A DNA stretch of 64,000 nt from Clostridium sp. Marseille-P2415 (GTDB lineage: Bacteria; Bacillota; Clostridia; Lachnospirales; Lachnospiraceae): positions 443,424-507,423 of the forward strand of contig NZ_LT732525.1 of NCBI RefSeq assembly GCF_900155545.1, read 5' to 3'. The position numbers and the translations under genes are program-made. Under the pieces are notes generated by a model, which was not told where the DNA came from, made no database searches, and saw nothing but the letters and a program-made list of their open reading frames with translations. Positions 25,896-34,929 of this stretch are shown piece by piece (positions within the stretch are counted from its first letter, which is position 1; every line of letters begins with the position of its first letter).

Positions 25896-27210
25896 GAATG
25901 TTTCAGAAATTACAGAAGCCCTTTGGCTCCGGCTTAAGGAAAGCGGGCTGCCCATCCACAGCTTCCTCGCAGAGCAGGGAGGCACGCTTTTGAAGGAGGC
26001 CTATGAGGCCCCATACACCGCCCTGGACTTACACCGCATGTTTTCCATTACAAAAAGCCTCTGTTCCCTTGCCGCAGGCTTCCTTTATGCAGATGGGAGA
26101 CTTTCCCTGGATGACAGGATCACGGATTATTTTCCGGAATATTGTTCCGGTGGAAGGATACATCCCTGGCTGAAAGAAATGACCATATGCCATATGCTTT
26201 CCATGGAAACCTGCCACTCTGCCACCACTTACAAAGCGGATAAAAGCAAAAACTGGGTGGAAAGCTTCTTCACCACGCCCCCCTCCCACAGAAGCGGCCA
26301 GATATTCCTTTACGACACCTCTTCCAGCCATACGCTGGCCGCCCTTGTAAAAAAGCTTACAGGAAAAGGGGTTCTGGATTATCTAAGGGAGAAATGTCCG
26401 GATAAAACCGTTTTTTCCAAAGAGGCCTACATTATTTTGGATCCATTCGGCTCGGAAATGGGCGGCTCCGGCCTTATGGCCCGCCCCATGGACTTATTAA
26501 AGCTGGGCCGGTTCTGTATGGATACCCTGAAAAAGGGAACAGGGAAATTTGCAGATTATTTAAGAGAGGCAGTTTCTTTTAAAGTACCTACCATTCATTT
26601 TGGCCAGACAACAGAGGAACAGCAGGGATATGGGTATCAGTTCTGGCGCATCCGGAATGGATTTGCCATGTACGGCATGGGGGGCCAGTACGTTCTCTTC
26701 TATCCTGAACCGGATCTGGTTTTTGTGGTCACGGCGGATACACAAAATATAAAGGGCGGAAACCAGAAGATCCTGGATCTGATCCATGATGCAGTTGAAA
26801 AAATCCGGTATAATACGGAACAGATATGGAATCCGGCAGGCCCCCGGTCCTGGGATGCCTCTTACCGGCTTTACGCGAATCCAGGCGGTTTTTCCAGGCT
26901 TTCCCTCTTCTTTGGTCCGTCAGAGGGTACCCTCGCCCTTTCCGGCCCGGACTCTGCCTTCCATATTCCATTCTCTTTTCACACTCAGACAGTAAGCATT
27001 CTGGAAGGATATAAACAGAGAATAGCCGTGCAGGGAATGTGGGCCGGCTCCGATACCTTATACCTGCCGGTCCAGATTGCAGGAGAATGTGTGGGATCCA
27101 TCCATTTCCTGCTCCGGCTGTCTGATGAGAAAATCACGGTGTGGATGAAAAAAATAGAAGAAACATACTTTCATGAGTTTCAGGGATTTCTGGAGGGGGT
27201 AAAGGAATAA
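25876..27210 (+). CDS. Serine hydrolase of the beta-lactamase (class C-like) superfamily
   Basis: Cytoplasmic protein of 444 residues with the PBP-like serine hydrolase fold. The nucleophile motif is SITK near residue 57. The second motif is YDTSSSH, common in clostridial relatives in place of YxN. The C-terminal 120 residues form a lipocalin-like beta-rich extension. Without a signal peptide it is more likely an esterase or amidase than a beta-lactamase. Its start overlaps the AraC regulator stop by 20 bases, so it belongs to the glycan locus and may deacylate imported sugars, which is inference. Confidence 0.8.
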   Translation: MQDSRFKNVSEITEALWLRLKESGLPIHSFLAEQGGTLLKEAYEAPYTALDLHRMFSITKSLCSLAAGFLYADGRLSLDDRITDYFPEYCSGGRIHPWLKEMTICHMLSMETCHSATTYKADKSKNWVESFFTTPPSHRSGQIFLYDTSSSHTLAALVKKLTGKGVLDYLREKCPDKTVFSKEAYIILDPFGSEMGGSGLMARPMDLLKLGRFCMDTLKKGTGKFADYLREAVSFKVPTIHFGQTTEEQQGYGYQFWRIRNGFAMYGMGGQYVLFYPEPDLVFVVTADTQNIKGGNQKILDLIHDAVEKIRYNTEQIWNPAGPRSWDASYRLYANPGGFSRLSLFFGPSEGTLALSGPDSAFHIPFSFHTQTVSILEGYKQRIAVQGMWAGSDTLYLPVQIAGECVGSIHFLLRLSDEKITVWMKKIEETYFHEFQGFLEGVKE

Positions 27211-27223
27211 TCAAAACGCAAGG

Positions 27224-28057
27224 TTAAATAATATATGGATCAAATGCTTTCCTATTGCGCAGGTCTGCTTCAGCGGGCCTGTTATAATAATCAAATTCTG
27301 TAATCTCCTGGCCAAGATAACCGGTATAGCTATGCCGTTTTAAAGATTCTAAAAATTTTTTTATATTGTGTGTACCATCCCCCCAGATCAGATGTCCATA
27401 TGGATTTCCATCAATAAAATGCATATGGATAATATCATCTCCAAGTTCCTCAAACCACTGGTCAATGGTTTCTCCTGCCACTCCCATTGCCGTCGTGTCA
27501 ATCATTGCCTTTAGATTTGGATGATTTACTTCTTTCAACATGCGTTTAACATCCTGTACGGTCGTTGCAAGATTTGATTCCTCCGGCCGCAGGGATTCCA
27601 TTGCAAGCCGTATATTTTTTGTTTTTGCATAATCGGCAAGAACCGTCAACATCTCTTTTGAACGTTTCCAGGCTTCCTCCCTGTCTTCATTCCAATATCC
27701 CCAGCCGGAATTGACTGCCATAATTTCACAGCCCAGTTCCGCTCCTGCATCCAATGCTTTTTTAAAGTATAATGCGCTTTTTTCAAACTGCTCCCTTTCC
27801 TGGGCCGCAAACTGATACTGGTAAGTACAGTTTTCCGGCGTGATTATTTTTACCTGAAGCCCTCTCTTCTCTATCAGTCTTTGCACTCTTTTACAATCCG
27901 AGTATTCAAGATAACTCAGAAAAAAATGTGGAGTTCCTGCCCATAATTCAATTGTCTTAATTCCTGCATTCACCTGTGCATCTAAAAAATACTCAAATGA
28001 ATAAAACAAATAATGAATATTCATTCCTGCAATCTGTTCTCTTTTTATTAATTTCAT
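27224..28057 (-). CDS. Sugar isomerase/epimerase, FrlC-like
   Basis: TIM-barrel protein of 277 residues of the AP-endonuclease-2/xylose isomerase-like superfamily. Metal-binding positions are visible as the Glu in MESLRPEESN, the Asp in MIDTTA, the His in HMHFIDGNPYGH and the Glu in GQEITEF. E. coli FrlC is a fructoselysine 3-epimerase of this type, and the neighbours here are FrlB and FrlD homologues. ATG 28057 has AAGGAG six bases upstream and is preferred over 28078. Last gene of the Amadori locus. Epimerising psicoselysine-like isomers is an inference from context. Confidence 0.78.
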   Translation of the reverse strand: MKLIKREQIAGMNIHYLFYSFEYFLDAQVNAGIKTIELWAGTPHFFLSYLEYSDCKRVQRLIEKRGLQVKIITPENCTYQYQFAAQEREQFEKSALYFKKALDAGAELGCEIMAVNSGWGYWNEDREEAWKRSKEMLTVLADYAKTKNIRLAMESLRPEESNLATTVQDVKRMLKEVNHPNLKAMIDTTAMGVAGETIDQWFEELGDDIIHMHFIDGNPYGHLIWGDGTHNIKKFLESLKRHSYTGYLGQEITEFDYYNRPAEADLRNRKAFDPYII

Positions 28058-28093
28058 TTTTATCTCCTTGCTTATCAAAAATATATGATTGGA

Positions 28094-28819
28094 TCAGGAA
28101 AGTACTTTCGACAAAAAAATCCTTGTCCGCTCATGCTCGGGATGTTCAAACAGCTTCTTTGGCGGCTGGTCTTCCAGGATCATACCCTGATCCATAAACA
28201 ATACCCGGTCACTGACTTCTTTTGCAAACCCCATTTCATGTGTGACCACAATCATAGTCATTCCTTCCCTGGCCAGCTGCTTCATGACATCTAATACTTC
28301 TCCGACCATTTCCGGATCCAGTGCAGAGGTTGGTTCATCAAAGAGCATCACCTCCGGATTCACAGAAAGCGCACGGGCTATGGCAACACGCTGCTTCTGC
28401 CCTCCAGATAATTTATTTGGATATGTATCTGCCTTTTTATCCAATCCCACCTGCTTTAATAACTTTTTTGCCACTTCATCCGCATATTTACGGTCCTTTT
28501 TCAACACCCGCATGGGTGCAAGAATAATATTTTGCTTTACTGTCAGATTTGGGAACAGATTAAAATGCTGAAAAACCATTCCTACCCTGGTACGATATTC
28601 ATCCACATTCAGATCCGCTGCCAAAATGTTAACTCCATCCACGCTGATCAGTCCGTCATCTGGTTTTTCCAACAGGTTTATACAACGTAAGAATGTCGAT
28701 TTTCCAGAACCAGAGGGTCCAATAATACAAATACATTCTCCATGATTGACTTGCACATTTACTCCATTAAGCACTTTTGCCTCACCAAATGATTTTTTTA
28801 AATTATTTACCTCAATCAC
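28094..28819 (-). CDS. Amino-acid-type ABC transporter ATP-binding protein
   Basis: ATPase of 241 residues of the polar amino acid (GlnQ/HisP) type: Walker [10 protein letters not shown]-loop VFQHFNLF, signature [15 protein letters not shown], Walker [14 protein letters not shown], switch His in VTHEMGF. It overlaps the stop of the fused binding protein-permease gene by 8 bases, so the two are translated together. It probably energises uptake of glycated amino acids, given the locus. Confidence 0.93.
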   Translation of the reverse strand: MIEVNNLKKSFGEAKVLNGVNVQVNHGECICIIGPSGSGKSTFLRCINLLEKPDDGLISVDGVNILAADLNVDEYRTRVGMVFQHFNLFPNLTVKQNIILAPMRVLKKDRKYADEVAKKLLKQVGLDKKADTYPNKLSGGQKQRVAIARALSVNPEVMLFDEPTSALDPEMVGEVLDVMKQLAREGMTMIVVTHEMGFAKEVSDRVLFMDQGMILEDQPPKKLFEHPEHERTRIFLSKVLS

Positions 28820-30323
28820 TTTCCCTCAGCCTCCTTTCAAATCTGCGAAGTATCACTGTCAGCATCTTAACAAGAAGATAATAGATGATACCTGCCGCCA
28901 GCAGAGGAATAAACATCTGATAAGTTCTGGAGGAAACATAACTTGCTGCTTTTGTCAAATCTGCAATTCCAACATATCCCAGAATAGAAGTCTCCTTAAT
29001 CAGCTGGATAAATTCATTCCCCATTGCCGGAAGTATATTCTTGACTGCCTGCGGCATGACTATAAACCGCATTGTGTCCCGATAGCTGAGCCCCAGCGAT
29101 CTCCCTGCCTCCATCTGCCCACGGTCAACTGCCAGAATACCGCCCCGGATTACCTCAGAGACATATGCTCCACTGTTAATACCAAAGCTTACTACGGCTG
29201 CCATATACCCCAGCCGGCTATGAAATACCGCAAAATAGATGATCATCAGCTGAAGGACAGATGGTGTACCACGAATGATATCTACATAGACAGACGTAAC
29301 AATTGAGCCAAATGTCTTTTTTCCTTTTCTGTCTGCACTCAAGCGCAGAACCGCTGTTATCAGGCCGATTCCAATTCCAAGAAAAACCGATAGCAGAGAT
29401 ACAATAATTGTAATTCCTAGTCCGTTGAGGTAATACCTCCAGCGATTCTCATTGCCAAAAATGAATTTCAATACCGGAAAAAAGCCCTTATCACTGCTGG
29501 TTCCGAGAATCTGCTGTCCGTCACCGTCTTCCCCTGTAAAATATGCGGCATACAGTTTCTCATAGGTTCCATTTTCCCTGACCTTTTCTAATCCATTGTT
29601 TATCAGCTCTTTTAATTGTGAATTCCCCTTTTCAACACAGAATACCGTATCCTCATCCGTTCCTTCTACTTCGGAGTATTTAAGTCCATCTGTCTGCTTA
29701 CAGTATATTTCTGCCATAATCGTATCAATTACAACCGCATCTGCTGCATTATTTTTCAGTTCCATTATGGCACTTGACGCAGTCTTAAACCTCTTGACGA
29801 ATGCATTCTCTACAACCCCATAATCACAATTTTCACCGGAGGCGATCATATCACTCATGGAACCTTCCAATACTGCAACCGTCTTTTGGTTCAGATCTGC
29901 AAACGTGGATATCTTTTGATCCTCTCTGCAGATAATGCTTTGCGAGCCGGTATAATACACATCCGTAAAATCAACACTCTGCTTTCGCTCCTCGGTTGGT
30001 CCGATTCCTGCTGCAATAATCTGGATATCACCTGCCTCCATGGAACCGATAAGCGAATCAAATGGAAGATCTCTCCAGACAAGTACCATGTCCTCTTCGG
30101 CAGCGATTGCTTCCAGCAGATCATAATCAAATCCTGTCAATTCACCATCGCTGTTTCTATACTCAAACGGTGCGTACTCTGCATTCGTTCCAACTACTAT
30201 TTTCTTATTTTCTTTTTTTACTGCAGCCTGCAGTGGCATGACTGTTATCTGCCCAAAAATTGCAACAATTAAAAGAAGTACAATAAAGACTACAGATTTT
30301 TTTTTACTACGTTCCCTATTCAT
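28812..30323 (-). CDS. Fused substrate-binding protein and permease, amino-acid ABC importer
   Basis: One polypeptide of 503 residues. A signal/anchor helix (about 11-33) precedes a type-3 solute-binding domain (about 40-265; [42 protein letters not shown]), joined to a HisM/GlnP-like permease (about 285-500) with the coupling loop [22 protein letters not shown]. Such fusions are known in Firmicutes amino-acid importers. The binding domain is tethered outside. With its ATPase it could import fructoselysine or similar compounds, as ABC systems do in some Firmicutes frl loci. A weak GAAAGG lies about 12 bases before the start. Confidence 0.9.
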   Translation of the reverse strand: MNRERSKKKSVVFIVLLLIVAIFGQITVMPLQAAVKKENKKIVVGTNAEYAPFEYRNSDGELTGFDYDLLEAIAAEEDMVLVWRDLPFDSLIGSMEAGDIQIIAAGIGPTEERKQSVDFTDVYYTGSQSIICREDQKISTFADLNQKTVAVLEGSMSDMIASGENCDYGVVENAFVKRFKTASSAIMELKNNAADAVVIDTIMAEIYCKQTDGLKYSEVEGTDEDTVFCVEKGNSQLKELINNGLEKVRENGTYEKLYAAYFTGEDGDGQQILGTSSDKGFFPVLKFIFGNENRWRYYLNGLGITIIVSLLSVFLGIGIGLITAVLRLSADRKGKKTFGSIVTSVYVDIIRGTPSVLQLMIIYFAVFHSRLGYMAAVVSFGINSGAYVSEVIRGGILAVDRGQMEAGRSLGLSYRDTMRFIVMPQAVKNILPAMGNEFIQLIKETSILGYVGIADLTKAASYVSSRTYQMFIPLLAAGIIYYLLVKMLTVILRRFERRLRESD

Positions 30324-30416
30324 TGATTCTCTTAACCTTTCAAATATGCATCAAAATCCCGCCAGGTATATCACACAGATTTAATATGAGTACTGGTTTT
30401 ATTCTAATTTTAAAAC

Positions 30417-30462
30417 AAACTCTTTTTAACAGTATATTTTGTAATTCTGTCAAAAAGAGTTT
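30417..30462 (-). terminator. Hairpin between the deglycase cluster and the ABC importer
   Basis: AAACTCTTTTT (30417-30427) and AAAAAGAGTTT (30452-30462) form an 11-bp stem extended by ACAG/CTGT. On the minus strand GTTTTAAAATT follows. It probably separates or attenuates expression of the three downstream genes. Confidence 0.55.
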
Positions 30463-30476
30463 CGTTTTATCTGCCT

Positions 30477-31550
30477 CTATTCTTCAATTTTGCTTTTCAT
30501 ATATTTATGAAAATCAGGATCCTTTGGAACATTCAAATCAATTCCTTTTCCTCTGGAGGTAAGCACAAATAACATTTGTAATGGCAATGCAAACTCCAAA
30601 ACAGAAAAATCCTTATCATTGACAAAGCAGCCGGTCAGCCCTTTCACAGGATTAAAATTCAAAACATACTGCTTATTTCCTTGATGCTCATAATAATGAT
30701 ACAGCTTCTGCATTCTCTGCAATTCATATCCCCCAGATGGAAACAAGTATAAAAATTCAGTATGACGGTCTACCGCATTATACATTCCATGCATAAATTC
30801 TTCTGCCCCATAGCCCCGAACCGGAAATCTGCAGGTTTCTGAGAATTTTAAAACGGCTTCTAACAACAACGGCTTCAGATTTCCACCGGCAATGACTATT
30901 AAATTGCTGCAAATGAGCAAGCTGTTTACCTGTTTCTCACACCACTCCCTGCTCTGTATAAGCACCGGTTCCATATTATCAATGATCTTCTTTATCCGTA
31001 TCTGGTACGATTCGTATTCTTCGTTTGTAAGCGTTCCTCTTTGTCTGGCAAGCTTCAGACCAAAGAGAATCAGTGTCAGAACACTTGCTGTATATCCCTT
31101 TGTCGTCGCACCAGCGTCCTCATATCCGCATTCTATATAAATATTTGCATCACCATGCCTTGTGATCTCTGTATCATATTCACCGGTAACAGAAATTGCA
31201 AATCTTCCGGATTGTCTCATCTTATCCATTGCTTCAATGACTGCCACACTCGTCCCCTGCTGTGAGATTCCAATCAATACAGCATCAGGATTGATGGCCT
31301 CCATCTCTTCCATAAAGTCCGCCGGGTATACGGTAAATACCCTTATACCCAGTATTCTCTGCAGAAAGCCGGCCGCTGATACCGCACTGTTATAGGAGGA
31401 ACCGGAGCCTGTCAGATAGAGCTCTGTCATCTTCTTTCCAGCCAGAGCATCGCAGCTCTCTGAAAAAATGGATTGCTGCCGGCTCATGATATCGGATAGG
31501 ATTTGCGGTGTCTGAAGAATATATTTAAATGCATCACCTTGATATATCAT
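30477..31550 (-). CDS. Second SIS-domain sugar isomerase/deglycase (GfrF-like candidate)
   Basis: Protein of 357 residues with two SIS domains like the isomerase half of GlmS. A phosphosugar-site motif TGSGSSYNSA lies near residue 48, and ISQQGTS near 97. The end, DLNVPKDPDFHKYMKSK, is typical of GlmS-like deglycases. No glutaminase domain, so it does not make glucosamine-6-phosphate from glutamine. In Salmonella the gfr operon uses two SIS proteins, one for fructoselysine-6-P and one (GfrF) for glucoselysine-6-P. With an FrlB homologue already present, this gene may be the glucoselysine-type enzyme. Substrate unproven. Confidence 0.72.
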   Translation of the reverse strand: MIYQGDAFKYILQTPQILSDIMSRQQSIFSESCDALAGKKMTELYLTGSGSSYNSAVSAAGFLQRILGIRVFTVYPADFMEEMEAINPDAVLIGISQQGTSVAVIEAMDKMRQSGRFAISVTGEYDTEITRHGDANIYIECGYEDAGATTKGYTASVLTLILFGLKLARQRGTLTNEEYESYQIRIKKIIDNMEPVLIQSREWCEKQVNSLLICSNLIVIAGGNLKPLLLEAVLKFSETCRFPVRGYGAEEFMHGMYNAVDRHTEFLYLFPSGGYELQRMQKLYHYYEHQGNKQYVLNFNPVKGLTGCFVNDKDFSVLEFALPLQMLFVLTSRGKGIDLNVPKDPDFHKYMKSKIEE

Positions 31551-31570
31551 AGCCTTTCCTTCCTATCTCA

Positions 31571-32428
31571 TTACTCATAGTGGGTTCCGTAACCAAATGC
31601 CCCCTCTATACCACAGACTTTTGCTGCAAACTTTGCTGCATTTGCAAGACTTTCACGAATAGCCGTTTCCTGTTCTGCCTGTTTTTTCATGCGATCCGTA
31701 TAACCGATCAGAAATGAGGTAATAAGAGAATCTCCGGCACCCATAGTATCTACGACTTTTTCCAATGGTACAGCCGGCTGTTTATAAAATTCTTTTCCAT
31801 CATAGAGAATGCAGCCCTTTTCCCCCCGTGATGCAGCGGCTAATTTTGCGCCATATCCATGGATCATTTTTAAGTGCTCTAATACTTCCTCATCATTACC
31901 ATCAAAAGAACAGAACGCATAATCAATCTCCGGTACAATACGGCTGTAATATTCCTCTGTGGAATCATCGGAAAAATCAAAAGAAATCGGAACGCCTGCT
32001 TCTTTGATTTTATGCAGCTGTGTTTCGGTAAAACAGTAATTGCCGGAATGTACCAGATCAAACTGCTTTATATACTCCAGATCAAACCGGTCCAGAATAT
32101 AAGGTGTCTCACCTCGGATTCCACCCTCATTACAGCCCAAAAAGGTACGGTCGCCATTCACCAGTGTAACCCTCGCCCAGCCATTTTCTCCTTCCAGCTG
32201 TTTGCATTTTATTGTTTCGATCTGTAATTTATTTAAAACACTGATTACATATTCTGCATTTGTATCATTTCCAAAATACCCCATATATGCAGACTTTTCT
32301 ACCCCAAACATCTTTGCATATGCACATAAGTTTACACAGTTTCCTCCTGGATACATTGTCTTGATATGTTCATACTGATCTACTACATTATCACCAAAAC
32401 CCAGTATTTTTACACTATGTTCTGCCAT
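31571..32428 (-). CDS. frlD: Fructoselysine kinase-like PfkB sugar kinase
   Basis: PfkB/ribokinase-family kinase of 285 residues. The N-terminal GFGDNVVDQY and PGGNCVNLCAYAK match E. coli FrlD (GDNCVD, GGNAVNVAVY). The catalytic anion-hole motif DTMGAGDSLITSFLIGY is intact. FrlD phosphorylates fructoselysine on C6 before FrlB cleaves it. It starts behind AAGGAGG, 15 bases after the frlB-like gene stop, in the expected operon. Assignment rests on motif similarity and neighbours. Confidence 0.85.
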   Translation of the reverse strand: MAEHSVKILGFGDNVVDQYEHIKTMYPGGNCVNLCAYAKMFGVEKSAYMGYFGNDTNAEYVISVLNKLQIETIKCKQLEGENGWARVTLVNGDRTFLGCNEGGIRGETPYILDRFDLEYIKQFDLVHSGNYCFTETQLHKIKEAGVPISFDFSDDSTEEYYSRIVPEIDYAFCSFDGNDEEVLEHLKMIHGYGAKLAAASRGEKGCILYDGKEFYKQPAVPLEKVVDTMGAGDSLITSFLIGYTDRMKKQAEQETAIRESLANAAKFAAKVCGIEGAFGYGTHYE

Positions 32429-32443
32429 GACCTCATCCTCCTT

Positions 32444-33415
32444 TTAATATTCCACAACTCCCATATATCTTCTCATATCCAAGGGATGCTTTCTCTTTTC
32501 CTGTAAACCGGTACGATAAGCTACGCTCATCGCATAGAAAAGCATTGGGCAGAAATATTCGTTCACACTTTCATCAATAGCCTCTATCCCCAGCTCTTTT
32601 GCATCAATTACTTCGTACTTCTTTCCGTATTTCTTTAAGAAGGTTAATGCCCTTTCGTCCATAACTCTGGCATTTCCAGTCCCCATTAACAGGATATAGA
32701 GGTGATTCTCATCGGTACATTCGAATGGTCCGTGGAAATACTCACCGGAATGCAGATAACAGCAATCCATCCACTGCATCTCCTGCAGAGAACAAATGGA
32801 AAAGCCATATGCCTGTGAATAGGAAGCTCCCGATCCCATAATGTATAAGAATGGTTCCTCTGCATATGCTTCTGCAAAAAGCCATGTACGGTTCTTTACT
32901 TGATTCACCGCCGCACGCACAATGCCATCTGCTTTTTCCAGACCATCCCTGATTGCATCATATTTTGTATAGCACGGCTCCTGTGCTTTTAGGATCTCAT
33001 TTACGATTCGTAATACGATTCCCTGCGGCCTTTCCTTTTCATTTACCTCATCGGACCATTCGTATACAATTGGATTCATTTCTTCCCCTGCACAGGCAGA
33101 CTGCGGATTATGGGTCATTGTGATTACACTTGCGCCCTTTTCCATGGCAAATTTTGCCGCACTAACTGTTTCTGGTGTATTTCCGCCATGGGAACAGAGA
33201 ATAACAAGCGCATTTTTATTTAAAAATTTGGATGGTGTAACTATCAGTTCTTTTGCTGTCAGCCAGTGTGCGTGCACGGTTTCTGATTCTGCATTGATAA
33301 AATAATAACCCGGATACAAGTCTACCAGTGATCCTCCGCATGCTGTAAGAAATACATCCTTGATCGTTCCTTTTTCTTTCATGATTTTTTTAATTAAATC
33401 TTCTGGTCTGTTCAT
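32444..33415 (-). CDS. frlB: Fructoselysine-6-phosphate deglycase-like SIS protein
   Basis: Two-SIS-domain protein of 323 residues. Features shared with E. coli FrlB are FLTACGGSLVDLYP near the start, the motif HSGEYFHGPFE (FrlB: ESGEFRHGPLE) and the C-terminal DMRRYMGVVEY (FrlB: DERRYYGGLVEY). FrlB splits fructoselysine-6-phosphate into glucose-6-phosphate and lysine. ATG 33415, behind AGAGGG, is preferred over 33529, which would add 38 residues overlapping the carrier gene. It lies directly before the frlD-like kinase. Confidence 0.87.
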   Translation of the reverse strand: MNRPEDLIKKIMKEKGTIKDVFLTACGGSLVDLYPGYYFINAESETVHAHWLTAKELIVTPSKFLNKNALVILCSHGGNTPETVSAAKFAMEKGASVITMTHNPQSACAGEEMNPIVYEWSDEVNEKERPQGIVLRIVNEILKAQEPCYTKYDAIRDGLEKADGIVRAAVNQVKNRTWLFAEAYAEEPFLYIMGSGASYSQAYGFSICSLQEMQWMDCCYLHSGEYFHGPFECTDENHLYILLMGTGNARVMDERALTFLKKYGKKYEVIDAKELGIEAIDESVNEYFCPMLFYAMSVAYRTGLQEKRKHPLDMRRYMGVVEY

Positions 33416-33497
33416 ATTTCCCTCTTTCTGCGCAGCTTTTGAATTATGAGAATTTGTGATTACTGCGCGAACACAAATTTCACTGATTCGCATATTT

Positions 33498-34925
33498 TTA
33501 TATTCCTGCTGAAATAGTGCTGAATACAAGTGCTATCAATGTTAATAGCAAGAAAACCTTACCGAATGTCTTCCACCATTTTCCAAAAGAAATCTTGCAT
33601 ACTGCAAGTCCTGCTACTGTAGTTCCTGCAACCGGGCTGATCATATTGGTTAATTGATTTGCATATTGTAAAACAGTGACGGATGCTTCCGGATTTACTC
33701 CATGAAGATCACATAAGGAGGACATAACCGGTGTTGTCAGCGCTGCCAGCCCAGAGGAAGAAGGTACCAGGAAAGTCAGGATTGACTGTACCACATACAT
33801 AACGCCTACAAACAATGCATTGTTGGTACCTGCTACTGCGTTTGCCAATGCATTCAATACGGTATCAATGATTTTTCCATCCTGTGCGATCACAAGAATT
33901 CCGCTGCAAAATCCAATCAGTATTGCTGCAAAGGCAATATCCTTTACACCGATTACAAATTCTTCAGCAATTTCCTGTTCCTTCATTCCTCCTGCTATTC
34001 CCATCAAAATCCCCATTCCAAGGAAGCACATGGATAATTCATTCATATACCAGCCAAATTTGATCAGCCCGACCACTACCATTATCATGCCTAGCACAAA
34101 GATACCAAGTACGATTTTATGTGAAAAGCTGAAATCATCATGATCTATATCCTCAACGGCAAATTCTTTCCGTTTTAGTTTGTCCTCTTCATAGGTAATG
34201 GAACTTTCCGGATTCTTTTTTACCTTCAATGCACGAACCGTAACAAATGTAATGACAACTGCCATCATGATTCCCCACTGAATCATACGGAATACCAGCT
34301 GCGGATTTCCCTGAATACCTGCGATTCCCTGTGCGATCAGTACATTAAACGGATTAATCGTGGAGGCTGCATAACCGGTTGATGCACCAAGGAAAACTAC
34401 CATAAAGGTTGTGAGAGAATCGTATCCCATGGCAAACATTACCGGCATAAGCAGCAAATAAAACGGAACCAGTTCATCTGACATTCCAAAGGTTGTTCCG
34501 CCAAGACCGAACAGCACCATCAATATTGGAATAATCATAATTTCTTTATTTCCCAGCTTCCTGACAACACGCCGGATTCCGAGATTTAAGGCATTTGTCT
34601 TTGCCATAATCTGAAAAACACCGCCTATAATAAATACAAATGCTATGACTTCGACTGCGGACTGAATCCCCTTTCCAGGCGCCATTAATACCTCTGCAAC
34701 CCCCTGCCTCAGGCTATTTCCATCTGCATCTGTTTTATCTACCTGCTGATAAGTACCTGCTACAGCTACACTTCTTTCTCCTGCGGCCGTAACCACCATG
34801 GCACGTTTAAACTCCCCGCTCGGCAGAATCCATGTCAATACAGTCACGAAAACAATTAATAAAAAAATCAGCGTATATGCATGCGGCATATGAAAACTAC
34901 CTTTTTTCATGTTCTTTTCTTTCAT
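33498..34925 (-). CDS. YfcC/DcuC-superfamily carrier
   Basis: Polytopic carrier of about 475 residues, 11-12 helices, of the YfcC (C4-dicarboxylate anaerobic carrier-like) family. The first helix HAYTLIFLLIVFVTVLTWILPSGEF is characteristic. Other signs are GLGGTTFGMSDELVPFY and the late VPSSSGLAALTTPVMSSL. Related proteins move amino acids, dipeptides or dicarboxylates. ATG 34925 lies behind GAGGAT, four bases after the amidohydrolase stop. In this locus it may import a conjugate or export the released amino acid. Substrate unknown. Confidence 0.82.
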   Translation of the reverse strand: MKEKNMKKGSFHMPHAYTLIFLLIVFVTVLTWILPSGEFKRAMVVTAAGERSVAVAGTYQQVDKTDADGNSLRQGVAEVLMAPGKGIQSAVEVIAFVFIIGGVFQIMAKTNALNLGIRRVVRKLGNKEIMIIPILMVLFGLGGTTFGMSDELVPFYLLLMPVMFAMGYDSLTTFMVVFLGASTGYAASTINPFNVLIAQGIAGIQGNPQLVFRMIQWGIMMAVVITFVTVRALKVKKNPESSITYEEDKLKRKEFAVEDIDHDDFSFSHKIVLGIFVLGMIMVVVGLIKFGWYMNELSMCFLGMGILMGIAGGMKEQEIAEEFVIGVKDIAFAAILIGFCSGILVIAQDGKIIDTVLNALANAVAGTNNALFVGVMYVVQSILTFLVPSSSGLAALTTPVMSSLCDLHGVNPEASVTVLQYANQLTNMISPVAGTTVAGLAVCKISFGKWWKTFGKVFLLLTLIALVFSTISAGI

Positions 34926-34929
34926 GATT

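Noticed and set aside
25876-27210. Serine hydrolase as an AmpC-type beta-lactamase linked to the BlaI circuit
   Set aside because: No signal peptide, no BlaI operator and a location in a sugar locus 12 kb away; the second motif is YDT rather than YxN.
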